From a bacterium (GTDB taxonomy: Bacteria; Vulcanimicrobiota; Xenobia; RGZZ01): DNA of 7,994 bases. Both the position numbers and the translations under genes were made by a program. Positions within the stretch are counted from its first letter, which is position 1. Each line of letters begins with the position of its first letter. The stretch is from positions 1-7,994 of the forward strand of contig JAJXVI010000090.1 in NCBI GenBank assembly GCA_021782195.1, in the 5' to 3' direction. This document shows, piece after piece, positions 1 through 5,786 of this stretch. The notes under the pieces were generated by a model. It searched no databases, was not told the origin of the DNA, and saw only the letters and a program-made list of their open reading frames with translations.

Positions 1-367
1 TTATTTTTTGTTCTACCTCATCCATCAGCTGCAGGACGCGTTCTTCGAGTTCGCCTTTCTGGGTACCGAGAAGGGCAAGTTCCTTGTTGAAGCTTGCGAG
101 CTCCTTGGGATTGCGTGTGTTGCCGGAGTACAGCTTCTTCTGGATTTCCCGCACCCGCGCTTCCACGGTTGCCAGCTGCAGTTCGGCGTCCTTGAGCGAA
201 ATCCGGTTCGCGTGAAGCTGTTTCTCGAGCGTCTGTCGTTTGGACTCGCGAACACGGACCTTCTTTTCGAGTTCAGCCGATCCGTCGCTGGCCGAGAGCT
301 TGTTCTGGAGTTGAAGAATGCGGGTATCGACCTGCTGGAGACGGTACAGGGGATACAGTGCGATCAT
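1..367 (-). CDS. Coiled-coil protein, COG1579 / CT398-like zinc-ribbon family (3' part cut off)
   Basis: The visible 122 residues begin with ATG at 367-365 and stay open to the left edge, so the C-terminus is missing. The chain is almost all charged heptad-like helix (about residues 8-78), then a turn with SGNTRNPKEL at about 81-90, then a second helix ending in ELEERVLQLMDEVEQK. A long helical hairpin with a T-NPKEL turn and a returning ELEE-LELM helix is the pattern of COG1579 proteins such as Chlamydia CT398 and Helicobacter HP0958. Those proteins carry a four-cysteine zinc ribbon at the C-terminus, which here would lie beyond the left edge. The molecular role of the family is poorly defined; HP0958 is linked to RpoN and flagella. 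The start overlaps the stop of the preceding hpt gene as TGATG, with only a weak ribosome binding site, so translation is probably coupled. The family call is by motif memory; the coding call is firmer. Confidence 0.8.
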   Translation of the reverse strand, partial: MIALYPLYRLQQVDTRILQLQNKLSASDGSAELEKKVRVRESKRQTLEKQLHANRISLKDAELQLATVEARVREIQKKLYSGNTRNPKELASFNKELALLGTQKGELEERVLQLMDEVEQKI

Positions 368-912
368 CAGGAGTACAGCTCATCTTTCAGCACGCACACG
401 GCAGGGAGCATGCGATAGCGGCCTGCAAAATCAAGGCCATATCCGACAACGAACTGGTCATCGACCTTGAATCCCGCGTAGTCGACGGGAACTTCAATGC
501 GGCGTCGCGCGGGCTTGTCAAGAAGCGTTGCAGTCCGGATGCTGGCCGGTTTGCGCAGTTTGAGCGCGCGGATCAGGTAGCTCAGCGTGAGGCCCGTGTC
601 GACGATGTCTTCGACGATGAGCACGTGGCGGTCTTCCACGCGTTCCTCGACATCCTTGAGAATGCGCACCACGCCTGACGTTCTTGTTGACTCGCCGTAG
701 CTTGAACTGGCGATGAAGTCGAGCGTTACGGGCAGATCGATGTGGCGCATGAGGTCGGATGTGAAGAAAAGGGAACCCTTGAGAACGCACAGGAGCACGA
801 GGTCTCGGTTGACGTAGTCCTTCGTGATCTGCTGCCCCATCTCGGCGATTCGCCGGGCAAGGGTCTCCTCATCCAGGAGAACCTCTTTGACGTCGCGCAT
901 CAAGTCATTCAC
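367..912 (-). CDS. hpt: Hypoxanthine phosphoribosyltransferase, canonical copy
   Basis: The 181-residue product is the usual length for bacterial HPRT. It transfers the phosphoribosyl group of PRPP to hypoxanthine (and often guanine), making IMP or GMP in cytoplasmic purine salvage. All family landmarks are visible: the LKGS loop at 44-47, the flexible catalytic loop with SSYG at 70-73, the PRPP-binding motif VLIVEDIVDTGLT at 97-109, LLDKPARR at 130-137, and the base-binding stretch DDQFVVGYGLDFAGRYR at 151-167. The start is GTG at 912-910 because AAGGAG sits 7 bases upstream; an in-frame ATG four codons later has no comparable site. A 197-base gap with a terminator-like hairpin and a second hairpin separates it from the upstream membrane gene, so it probably has its own promoter, though I could not recognise one. 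It is the second hpt-like gene in the window; the other, at 3666-4244, is divergent. Confidence 0.95.
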   Translation of the reverse strand: MNDLMRDVKEVLLDEETLARRIAEMGQQITKDYVNRDLVLLCVLKGSLFFTSDLMRHIDLPVTLDFIASSSYGESTRTSGVVRILKDVEERVEDRHVLIVEDIVDTGLTLSYLIRALKLRKPASIRTATLLDKPARRRIEVPVDYAGFKVDDQFVVGYGLDFAGRYRMLPAVCVLKDELYS

Positions 913-919
913 CGTGTGT

Positions 920-925
920 CTCCTT
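920..925 (-). promoter_or_regulatory. Ribosome binding site of the canonical hpt
   Basis: AAGGAG lies 7 bases before the GTG at 912-910. It is one of the clearest Shine-Dalgarno sequences in the window and decides the GTG start over the ATG at codon 5. Confidence 0.8.
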
Positions 926-997
926 CAAACGCTTGCACCCGACGTCAGCAGATGGGTGGAGAGTGCGGGGACGGCTGACGGGGGCGTGGATTTGATG

Positions 998-1036
998 GAG
1001 GCCGGGCGCGTCGTCACCGACGAGCGAACCGGCCTC
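998..1036 (-). other. Strong two-part hairpin in the leader of the canonical hpt
   Basis: Read on the minus strand, an 8-base-pair stem (GAGGCCGG with CCGGCCTC) encloses an internal loop of 6 and 3 bases, then a perfect 5-base-pair stem (CGTCG with CGACG) capped by GTGA, a GNRA-type tetraloop. No T-run follows on either strand, so it is not a standard Rho-independent terminator. It lies about 85 bases upstream of the hpt start and would be part of its leader if transcription starts to its right. The pairing is seen directly in the sequence. Any function, such as attenuation, RNA stability or protein binding, is inference. Confidence 0.5.
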
Positions 1037-1071
1037 ACGGGGTTGCTCCATTTCGAGCGGGCAATCGGGGG

Positions 1072-1100
1072 AAACCCGCAGGAACCGTCGTTCCTGCGGG
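1072..1100 (-). terminator. Terminator-like hairpin after the ftsH-associated membrane gene
   Basis: A perfect 11-base-pair stem (CCCGCAGGAAC with GTTCCTGCGGG) with a four-base loop lies at 1075-1100. In the minus-strand transcript it is followed by TTT and then C residues. It begins 9 bases after the TAA of the small membrane gene, where an operon terminator would be expected. The T-tract is short, so termination may be partial or may need help. I read it as the end of the ftsH transcription unit. Confidence 0.65.
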
Positions 1101-1109
1101 GGTGTTCGG

Positions 1110-1415
1110 TTACCGGTAGAGGCTGATGAGGCAAGATTCCGTCAGGATGGCGAACGAACTCACGAGCGTGAACCATCGCCAACTCCCGGCGAGGTTACCC
1201 GAACGCCAGGCCATCAGCAGCACCAGGGACGCAAGGTTGAGGATGAGCATTCGCGTGGTCTGCTCGTCGAGGTGGAAAAAAACCTCACGCTGCGGCCAGA
1301 CGAACAGCAGCGAGCAGGTTCCGATGAGAAACAGCACGGACAACACGTTGAAGAGAAGCAACAGTACGGCCGGCAGGTTGCGTCGTGGCCTGCGTGATGC
1401 GCTGACGTGCTTCAA
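1110..1415 (-). CDS. Small three-helix membrane protein of unknown function, coupled to ftsH
   Basis: The frame encodes 101 residues. A basic N-terminus (SRRPRR, 7-12) is followed by hydrophobic segments at about 15-39, 55-70 and 80-99, with PQREVFFHLDEQTTR between the first two. The basic start suggests the N-terminus is cytoplasmic, which places the 40-55 loop outside. I do not recognise the family. The start is a TTG at 1415-1413 that overlaps the ftsH stop as TTGA. No clear Shine-Dalgarno precedes it, so translation probably depends on re-initiation by ribosomes finishing ftsH. A terminator-like hairpin follows the TAA at 1112-1110. Position and coupling suggest it is co-expressed with FtsH and could be a partner, modulator or substrate, but nothing in the sequence proves this. 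The alternating hydrophobic and charged pattern supports a real gene. Confidence 0.7.
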   Translation of the reverse strand: MKHVSASRRPRRNLPAVLLLLFNVLSVLFLIGTCSLLFVWPQREVFFHLDEQTTRMLILNLASLVLLMAWRSGNLAGSWRWFTLVSSFAILTESCLISLYR

Positions 1416-3283
1416 ATCGGTGTATTCGCTTTCGCGCCGGTTGACGACGCGATCAGTTGATCGTTGATGGGCTCTCCCTCACGGTGCGAGGCGATGATGC
1501 GGGAGAGGTCATCACCGTCGACAACCTCCTTTTCGAGCAGTTCCTTGGCGATGCTGTGCAAGACGTCACGGTTGCGCGTCAGAAGACTGCGAGCGCGAGT
1601 ATACGCACGGTCTACGAGAACGTGTACTTCCTGGTCGATCTGGTTGGCCACTTCCTCGGAGTAGTTGCGATCCTCGTGGATGTCACGCCCGAGGAACACC
1701 TGCTCGGACTTGCGGCCGAAGGTCAGAGGTCCGAGTTTCTCGCTCATCCCGTACCGCGTGACCATGTTGCGGGCCACGTCGGTGGCTTTTTCGAGATCGT
1801 TGGCAGCGCCGGTGGTGATCTCGTTGAACACGACCTCCTCTGCGACACGTCCGCCAAGACAGTGCGCGAGGTAGGCCTCGAGTTCGGTGCGTGTACGGTT
1901 GTACTTGTCCTCGTCCGGAATCGACCAGGTCACGCCAAGGGCCATTCCGCGCGGCAGGATGGTCACTTTTCGTACCGGATCGCACTCAGGGATCAGCTTG
2001 GCCACCAGTGCGTGACCGGCCTCATGATACGCCGTGATTTCCTTTTCCTTGTCGCTCATGAGTCGGCTCTTCTTCTCCGGGCCCATGAGGACGCGATCGA
2101 TCGCTTCTTCACAGTCGGGCATCTCAATCTGGCCTTTGTTCGCCCGTGCGGCAAGCAGGGCGGCCTCGTTGAGGAGGTTCTCGAGGTCTGCGCCCGAGAA
2201 GCCCGGCGTACGACGGGCCAGGAGTTCGACGTCGATCTCATCGGCCAGGGGCTTCCCTCGGCTGTGCACCTTGAGGATTGCCTTGCGTCCGGCAATGTCC
2301 GGCTTGTCCACGCTCACGTGTCGGTCGAAACGGCCCGGTCGTAGGAGCGCCGGGTCGAGGACGTCAGGTCGATTCGTAGCGGCAAGCACGATGACTCCGT
2401 TGTTTGCCTCGAAACCGTCCATCTCGACGAGCAGCTGATTGAGGGTCTGTTCGCGCTCGTCGTGTCCGCCGCCGAGGCCTGCGCCTCGCTGTCGACCCAC
2501 GGCGTCGATCTCATCCACGAAGACGATGCAGGGGGCTGTCTTCTTGGCCTGCTCGAACAGATCGCGCACGCGCGATGCGCCCACGCCCACGAACATTTCC
2601 ACGAAGTCAGACCCGCTGATGTAGTAGAAGGGGACGCCGGCTTCTCCCGCGATGGCGCGGCCGAGGAGGGTCTTTCCGGTGCCAGGCCCTCCAAGCAGAA
2701 GGACGCCCTTGGGAATTCTGGCGCCCAGCGACTGGTACTTCTTGGGATACTTCAGGAAGTCGACGACCTCCTTGAGCTCTTCCTTGGCCTCTTCTACCCC
2801 TGCCACGTCGTCAAACGTGACCTTGGCGCGGTTGTCGCTCATCAACTTGGCACGGCTGCGCCCGAAGGAAAAGGCCTGACTCCCACCCGACTGGGCCTGG
2901 CGCATGATGAGAATCACGAACCCGAACAGCAGTACGTACGGAAGTACATTGACGAGGATGATCCACAGGGACGTCTCGTTGCGCTGTTGGAAGTTTACCA
3001 CGACCTTGTGCGCCCGCAGCATGTCCTGCAGTTCCTGATCGTTCTGGAATCCATAATAGGTCTTGAACTGCTGGTTTTTTGGCGTCTTGAACGTGCCACG
3101 GATCTCGCCATTCCCGAGTGTGACCTCGGCAATATTGGATGGTGACTTGTTGAGTTCTTCTTCGAACTTTGTATAGGAGATGTTTTCCGGAGTCTGTCCT
3201 CGCTGCAGCACCAGCTGTACGATAAAGTACGTGGCAAGCAGGATACATGTCCAGATGAGCGCGGAGCGCAACAGTTTGCCCAC
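1412..3283 (-). CDS. ftsH: ATP-dependent zinc metalloprotease FtsH
   Basis: The product is 623 residues, a typical FtsH length. It is a hexameric AAA+ protease anchored in the inner membrane that extracts and degrades misfolded membrane proteins and short-lived regulators. A membrane helix at about 6-25 and a second at 107-127 flank an external domain. The AAA+ module starts near [16 protein letters not shown] (155-170), with Walker A GGPGTGKT at 198-205, pore loop FVGVG at 231-235, Walker B IVFVDEID at 253-260 and the second region of homology [18 protein letters not shown] at 304-321. The protease domain has the zinc site HEAGH at 420-424 and the third ligand Asp496 in TGAAND. Walker A has Gly where FtsH usually has the first Pro (GPPGTGKT); the Lys and Thr are intact. 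The start is GTG with a perfect AGGAGG 11 bases upstream. It lies downstream of tilS and hpt, as in many bacteria, but after a 382-base gap that may hold its own promoter. Confidence 0.98.
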   Translation of the reverse strand: MGKLLRSALIWTCILLATYFIVQLVLQRGQTPENISYTKFEEELNKSPSNIAEVTLGNGEIRGTFKTPKNQQFKTYYGFQNDQELQDMLRAHKVVVNFQQRNETSLWIILVNVLPYVLLFGFVILIMRQAQSGGSQAFSFGRSRAKLMSDNRAKVTFDDVAGVEEAKEELKEVVDFLKYPKKYQSLGARIPKGVLLLGGPGTGKTLLGRAIAGEAGVPFYYISGSDFVEMFVGVGASRVRDLFEQAKKTAPCIVFVDEIDAVGRQRGAGLGGGHDEREQTLNQLLVEMDGFEANNGVIVLAATNRPDVLDPALLRPGRFDRHVSVDKPDIAGRKAILKVHSRGKPLADEIDVELLARRTPGFSGADLENLLNEAALLAARANKGQIEMPDCEEAIDRVLMGPEKKSRLMSDKEKEITAYHEAGHALVAKLIPECDPVRKVTILPRGMALGVTWSIPDEDKYNRTRTELEAYLAHCLGGRVAEEVVFNEITTGAANDLEKATDVARNMVTRYGMSEKLGPLTFGRKSEQVFLGRDIHEDRNYSEEVANQIDQEVHVLVDRAYTRARSLLTRNRDVLHSIAKELLEKEVVDGDDLSRIIASHREGEPINDQLIASSTGAKANTPI

Positions 3284-3294
3284 TACGACTGGTT

Positions 3295-3300
3295 CCTCCT
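3295..3300 (-). promoter_or_regulatory. Ribosome binding site of ftsH
   Basis: AGGAGG, the full consensus, precedes the GTG at 3283-3281 by 11 bases. The spacing is longer than ideal, but no other in-frame start nearby fits better, and the N-terminus it gives ([13 protein letters not shown]) leads straight into the first membrane helix. Confidence 0.7.
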
Positions 3301-3450
3301 CGGCCCCGGGTCAACAGTCCGGTGCCTGTGCATTTCCGTGTTCGGCCGGCCCCGTGATGCGGGGGAGCGTTTCGATCTCGCGTGAAAACCGGCCGGGGTC
3401 AGAGTATCCCGTCGTTCGTCAATGAGTTCGACGGAGCTCTGGCCCGCTCG

Positions 3451-3478
3451 TCCGACGTCGCCACCTTCCCGAAGTTCC
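3451..3478 (-). promoter_or_regulatory. Weak candidate ECF/sigma-E-type promoter upstream of ftsH
   Basis: GGAACTT and TCGGA are separated by 16 bases on the minus strand. The first element equals the sigma-E -35 consensus known from E. coli; the second resembles its TCTGA -10. It would start transcription about 160 bases upstream of the ftsH GTG. Such short matches occur by chance, and the sigma factors of this organism are unknown. Confidence 0.2.
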
Positions 3479-3665
3479 TCGGAAAACGGGAAAGTGTGCT
3501 CCAAGGGGCTGCAGCCTCTTCGGTGTGCTCGCCTGTACTCCCTGCCTGGCCCGTCCTTACGTGCTGGCGGACCTCGGCCGCAAGGTGCGATCGTGGCAAC
3601 AGCCACACGCGGAAGCGCTGCACCCGCGCGTCGGGGTTCACGCCCGAGCGGAGGCTTCCCTGTCG

Positions 3666-4244
3666 TCAACCGACGGGAAGTTGCACCTTCGCGTTGGACA
3701 TGGGATTCATAGACTGGGGATTGAGTACCGCAAGCATCGGAAGGTTTCGGTAGCGCTGCTGGTAGTCGAGTCCGTAGCCCACCACCCAGTGGTCGGGGAC
3801 GGTGAAGCCGACCAGGTCGGCCGTGACCGGGGCGACGCGTCGCGCGGGTTTGTCGAACAGGGTCACGATCAGCAGCGAGGCAGGGTCACGGATGCGAAGC
3901 GCCTCCATCACGTACTGAACGGTCTGGCCTTCGTCGATGATGTCCTCGACTACGATGACGTGTCGGTTGGTGATGGAACAGTCAAGGTCCTTGATGATCT
4001 TGATCGGTCCCCGGTCTTCCTCCGGATGACCTTTCTCCACGACCATGAACTCCAGGGTGCATGAGACGTCGATGGTGCGCGCGAGGTCCGCAAGAAAAAC
4101 ACTTGCGCCTCTCAAGAGCGCAACCAGGATCACCTCTTCGGCGCCACGCTGTCGGTAGGTTTGCGTGATCTCCTGCCCGAGTTCCCGTACGCGTTGCTGG
4201 ATCTGTTCAGCGGTCAGCAGGACTTCCTCAATGTGGTTGTGCAC
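3666..4244 (-). CDS. hpt: Hypoxanthine phosphoribosyltransferase-like protein, divergent copy in the tilS-ftsH slot
   Basis: The 192-residue product aligns end to end with bacterial HPRT. It has LLRGAS at 43-48, the PRPP-binding motif VIVVEDIIDEGQT at 96-108, LFDKPARR at 129-136 and PDHWVVGYGLDYQQRYRNLP at 150-169. The family's SSYG catalytic loop is absent: the segment at 67-80 reads MVVEKGHPEEDRGP instead. The PRPP loop is DEGQT rather than the usual D(S/T)GxT. As I recall, some Pseudomonas-type enzymes also have DEG, so this alone does not mean loss of activity. A tail of about 15 residues follows the core. I chose GTG at 4244-4242 because it gives MHNHIEEVLLTAEQIQ, the family N-terminus. 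GAAGGAG lies 12 bases upstream and the start overlaps the tilS end by 17 bases. The frame is open to 4394, but that extension has no family likeness. It may be an enzyme of altered specificity or, as reported for Bacillus HprT with TilS, have a regulatory role. Confidence 0.9.
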   Translation of the reverse strand: MHNHIEEVLLTAEQIQQRVRELGQEITQTYRQRGAEEVILVALLRGASVFLADLARTIDVSCTLEFMVVEKGHPEEDRGPIKIIKDLDCSITNRHVIVVEDIIDEGQTVQYVMEALRIRDPASLLIVTLFDKPARRVAPVTADLVGFTVPDHWVVGYGLDYQQRYRNLPMLAVLNPQSMNPMSNAKVQLPVG

Positions 4245-5724
4245 GTCCCTGGAGTGCTCCTTCGTACCAGATATCGAGTTGGAGAACAGACGAGGCACCC
4301 GTGCGGGGGCGGTATCGTACATCGACGCCGCTTCCTGGAACGCATGCAAGCTGCTCGCCCGCGACAATGAGGGGGATGGCGTCCCGTTCTGCAAGGGGGA
4401 CCTGCAGACGGTTGAACGTGGCTTTCAACTTGCAGGACCCGGTTCCTGTCGATGGTCTCCATCGATCGCCCGGACGACGACTTCTCACGTACAGGGTGGA
4501 ACCGTCGAGTGCGAGCGTCGCGTGCCAGATTTCTCGCAGCGCCGCACAGAGGCCGTCTGCCGCGCCGGGTATCGGGGGCGAGAGGCTTGCTTGTTCGGCG
4601 TTTACGGACGTGCGGACGTGCCACCCACCGAGCGCCAGCTCTCCCGTCACGGGGAGGAGGTGCACCCCGGACAGGGGGGACGGGGCTTCGTGCGTGCGGG
4701 TCAGGAGCACACTGTTTCGGGTCCGCGTCGCCACGCCTCCTCCGGGGAGTGGAACCCCACGACCTGGAGGTCCATCAAGAAGACCGTCAAGACGCCTGGC
4801 GGTGTGGGCGTCGAGTGTGCCGGGGACGGTCGCGAGATCGCCGTCCGCCTCGCTCGCGGCGTCCTCGAGGAGGCGGACGGCGCGCTGAAACACGCGGAAG
4901 CGGATTGCCACGGGGAGGTCGCTCGCATCGTCGGCGATCCGCACGCCACGTTCGACGACCCGGATCGTTCGGCTGGCTGCCCGCGCGACCTCCTGGCGAA
5001 TGAACGCCTCGTCCTGGCGCGCGGCGCGTGCCAGTCTGCCGAGCGCGGGCACGACGCACGGGTTGAGTTCCCCCAGAAGTGGCAGTATCTGTGCCCGTAC
5101 GCGGTTTCTCATCGCATACGACGGGTCCTGGTTTGTCGGATCCTCAACCACCGGCAGCGCGCGTTCCGCGACGACGGCGTGCGTCTGGGCGCGGCGGACC
5201 GTCAGGAACGGGCGCACGAGCCAGGGGCGCGTGCCGTGACAGAGGACGGGTTGGATTCCCTGCAACCCGGCGCATCCGCAACCGCGCACGAGTCGCATCA
5301 GGAGCGTCTCGGCCTGATCGTCCGCGGTGTGGGCGGTGGCCACGACCGCGCCGTTGCGGGCCAGGTGGAAAAACCAGGCCTGACGTTCGGAACGTCCGGC
5401 GGCTTCCAGTCCGAGCCGTTTTTCGCGGGCCTGCGTGCGCAGGTCGACGCGTCGGTGATGGAGGACGACGCCACGTTCGCGGCAGAACCCGTCGACGCAG
5501 TCGCGTGCCTCGTCAGACCTCGCCTCGGTCAGGCCGTGGTGAAGGTGCGCCGCTTCGACGACGACGCCGAGTCGGTCTCGCTGGCGCAACAGCAGGTCGA
5601 GAAGAGCCATGGAGTCGGCGCCGCCACTGACCGCGCAGATCACCGTGCCGCCGCGCGGAAGAAGTCGCTCGCGCTCGATGAACTCGAGCGCGCTGGCGTC
5701 AAGGCTCCTGACTGACCGCCCCAC
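4228..5724 (-). CDS. tilS: tRNA(Ile)-lysidine synthase
   Basis: TilS joins lysine to cytidine 34 of tRNA-Ile(CAU) using ATP, so that it reads AUA; it is essential in most bacteria. From the chosen start the product has 498 residues. It shows the PP-loop SGGADS at 33-38, HTADDQAET at 132-140, EDPTN at 194-198 and RNRVR at 206-210, then a less conserved middle. A C-terminal substrate-binding domain has VRSRRPGDRWRP at 413-424, KLK at 432-434 and VPLAERDAIPLIV at 442-454. The start is uncertain. GTG at 5724-5722 gives the usual distance to the PP-loop (LEFIERERLLPRGGTVICAVSGG). Alternatives are TTG at 5790-5788, overlapping the thrB stop as TTGA, and GTG at 5829-5827, which would overlap thrB by 43 bases. 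None has a good ribosome binding site. The 5724 start sits inside a strong hairpin (5716-5748). The gene ends 17 bases inside the hpt-like gene. Confidence 0.95.
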   Translation of the reverse strand: MGRSVRSLDASALEFIERERLLPRGGTVICAVSGGADSMALLDLLLRQRDRLGVVVEAAHLHHGLTEARSDEARDCVDGFCRERGVVLHHRRVDLRTQAREKRLGLEAAGRSERQAWFFHLARNGAVVATAHTADDQAETLLMRLVRGCGCAGLQGIQPVLCHGTRPWLVRPFLTVRRAQTHAVVAERALPVVEDPTNQDPSYAMRNRVRAQILPLLGELNPCVVPALGRLARAARQDEAFIRQEVARAASRTIRVVERGVRIADDASDLPVAIRFRVFQRAVRLLEDAASEADGDLATVPGTLDAHTARRLDGLLDGPPGRGVPLPGGGVATRTRNSVLLTRTHEAPSPLSGVHLLPVTGELALGGWHVRTSVNAEQASLSPPIPGAADGLCAALREIWHATLALDGSTLYVRSRRPGDRWRPSTGTGSCKLKATFNRLQVPLAERDAIPLIVAGEQLACVPGSGVDVRYRPRTGASSVLQLDIWYEGALQGRAQPH

Positions 5725-5748
5725 GGGAAAGGACCCCGTGGAGGGCGG
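5716..5748 (-). repeat. Strong inverted repeat at the thrB-tilS junction
   Basis: The two arms are CCGCCC and CACGGG on one side and CCCGTG and GGGCGG on the other: 12 base pairs with one 2-base bulge and a 7-base loop. No T-run follows on either strand, so it is not a normal intrinsic terminator. The GTG at 5724-5722 that best fits as the tilS start lies in the stem, so the RNA hairpin could hide it. If tilS starts further upstream, the hairpin lies in its coding region. Confidence 0.6.
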
Positions 5749-5786
5749 TTCCCCCTCGTCGCCCCCGTGGGTTGCGAAGGTTTTCG

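Larger units (their letters stand above)
3284..3665. other. 382-base gap between hpt-like gene and ftsH; no recognised gene
   Basis: All three minus-strand genes around this gap overlap or nearly touch their other neighbours, so its size stands out. It holds the ftsH ribosome binding site. It also holds a short open frame (3399-3641, GTG start, 80 codons) that resembles no family I know and has no good ribosome binding site. Small inverted repeats are what one expects in GC-rich DNA. I found no convincing sigma-70 promoter. One weak candidate for an extracytoplasmic-function sigma promoter is GGAACTT at 3472-3478, then 16 bases, then TCGGA at 3451-3455. I see no tRNA or terminator. Confidence 0.5.

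Noticed and set aside
1457..2344. 295-codon open frame on the plus strand
   Set aside because: It is antisense to the ftsH protease and AAA+ domains and is a mirror of their codon bias.
3343..3395. 7-base inverted repeat CGGCCGG / CCGGCCG with a 39-base loop
   Set aside because: The arms are themselves near-palindromic GC-only words, the loop is long and no T-run follows, so chance is the simplest explanation.
3399..3641. 80-codon minus-strand frame between the hpt-like gene and ftsH
   Set aside because: There is no clear ribosome binding site, no recognised motif, and codon use becomes random after the first third. I left it as part of the gap rather than calling a gene.
3631..3647. tRNA T-arm-like stem and loop (TCGGG, GTTCACG, CCCGA)
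   Set aside because: The loop is shifted by one base from the TTCRANN pattern, and no acceptor, D or anticodon arms can be paired around it.
3283..3669. 128-codon minus-strand frame starting on a TTG that overlaps the hpt-like stop
   Set aside because: It is arginine- and proline-rich without structure-like patterning, has no ribosome binding site, and runs through the ftsH Shine-Dalgarno; it looks like non-coding GC-rich sequence.
4165..5715. 516-codon open frame on the plus strand
   Set aside because: It lies wholly antisense to tilS and the end of the hpt-like gene. The protein has no recognisable motif, and long antisense frames are expected where GC-rich third positions remove stop codons.
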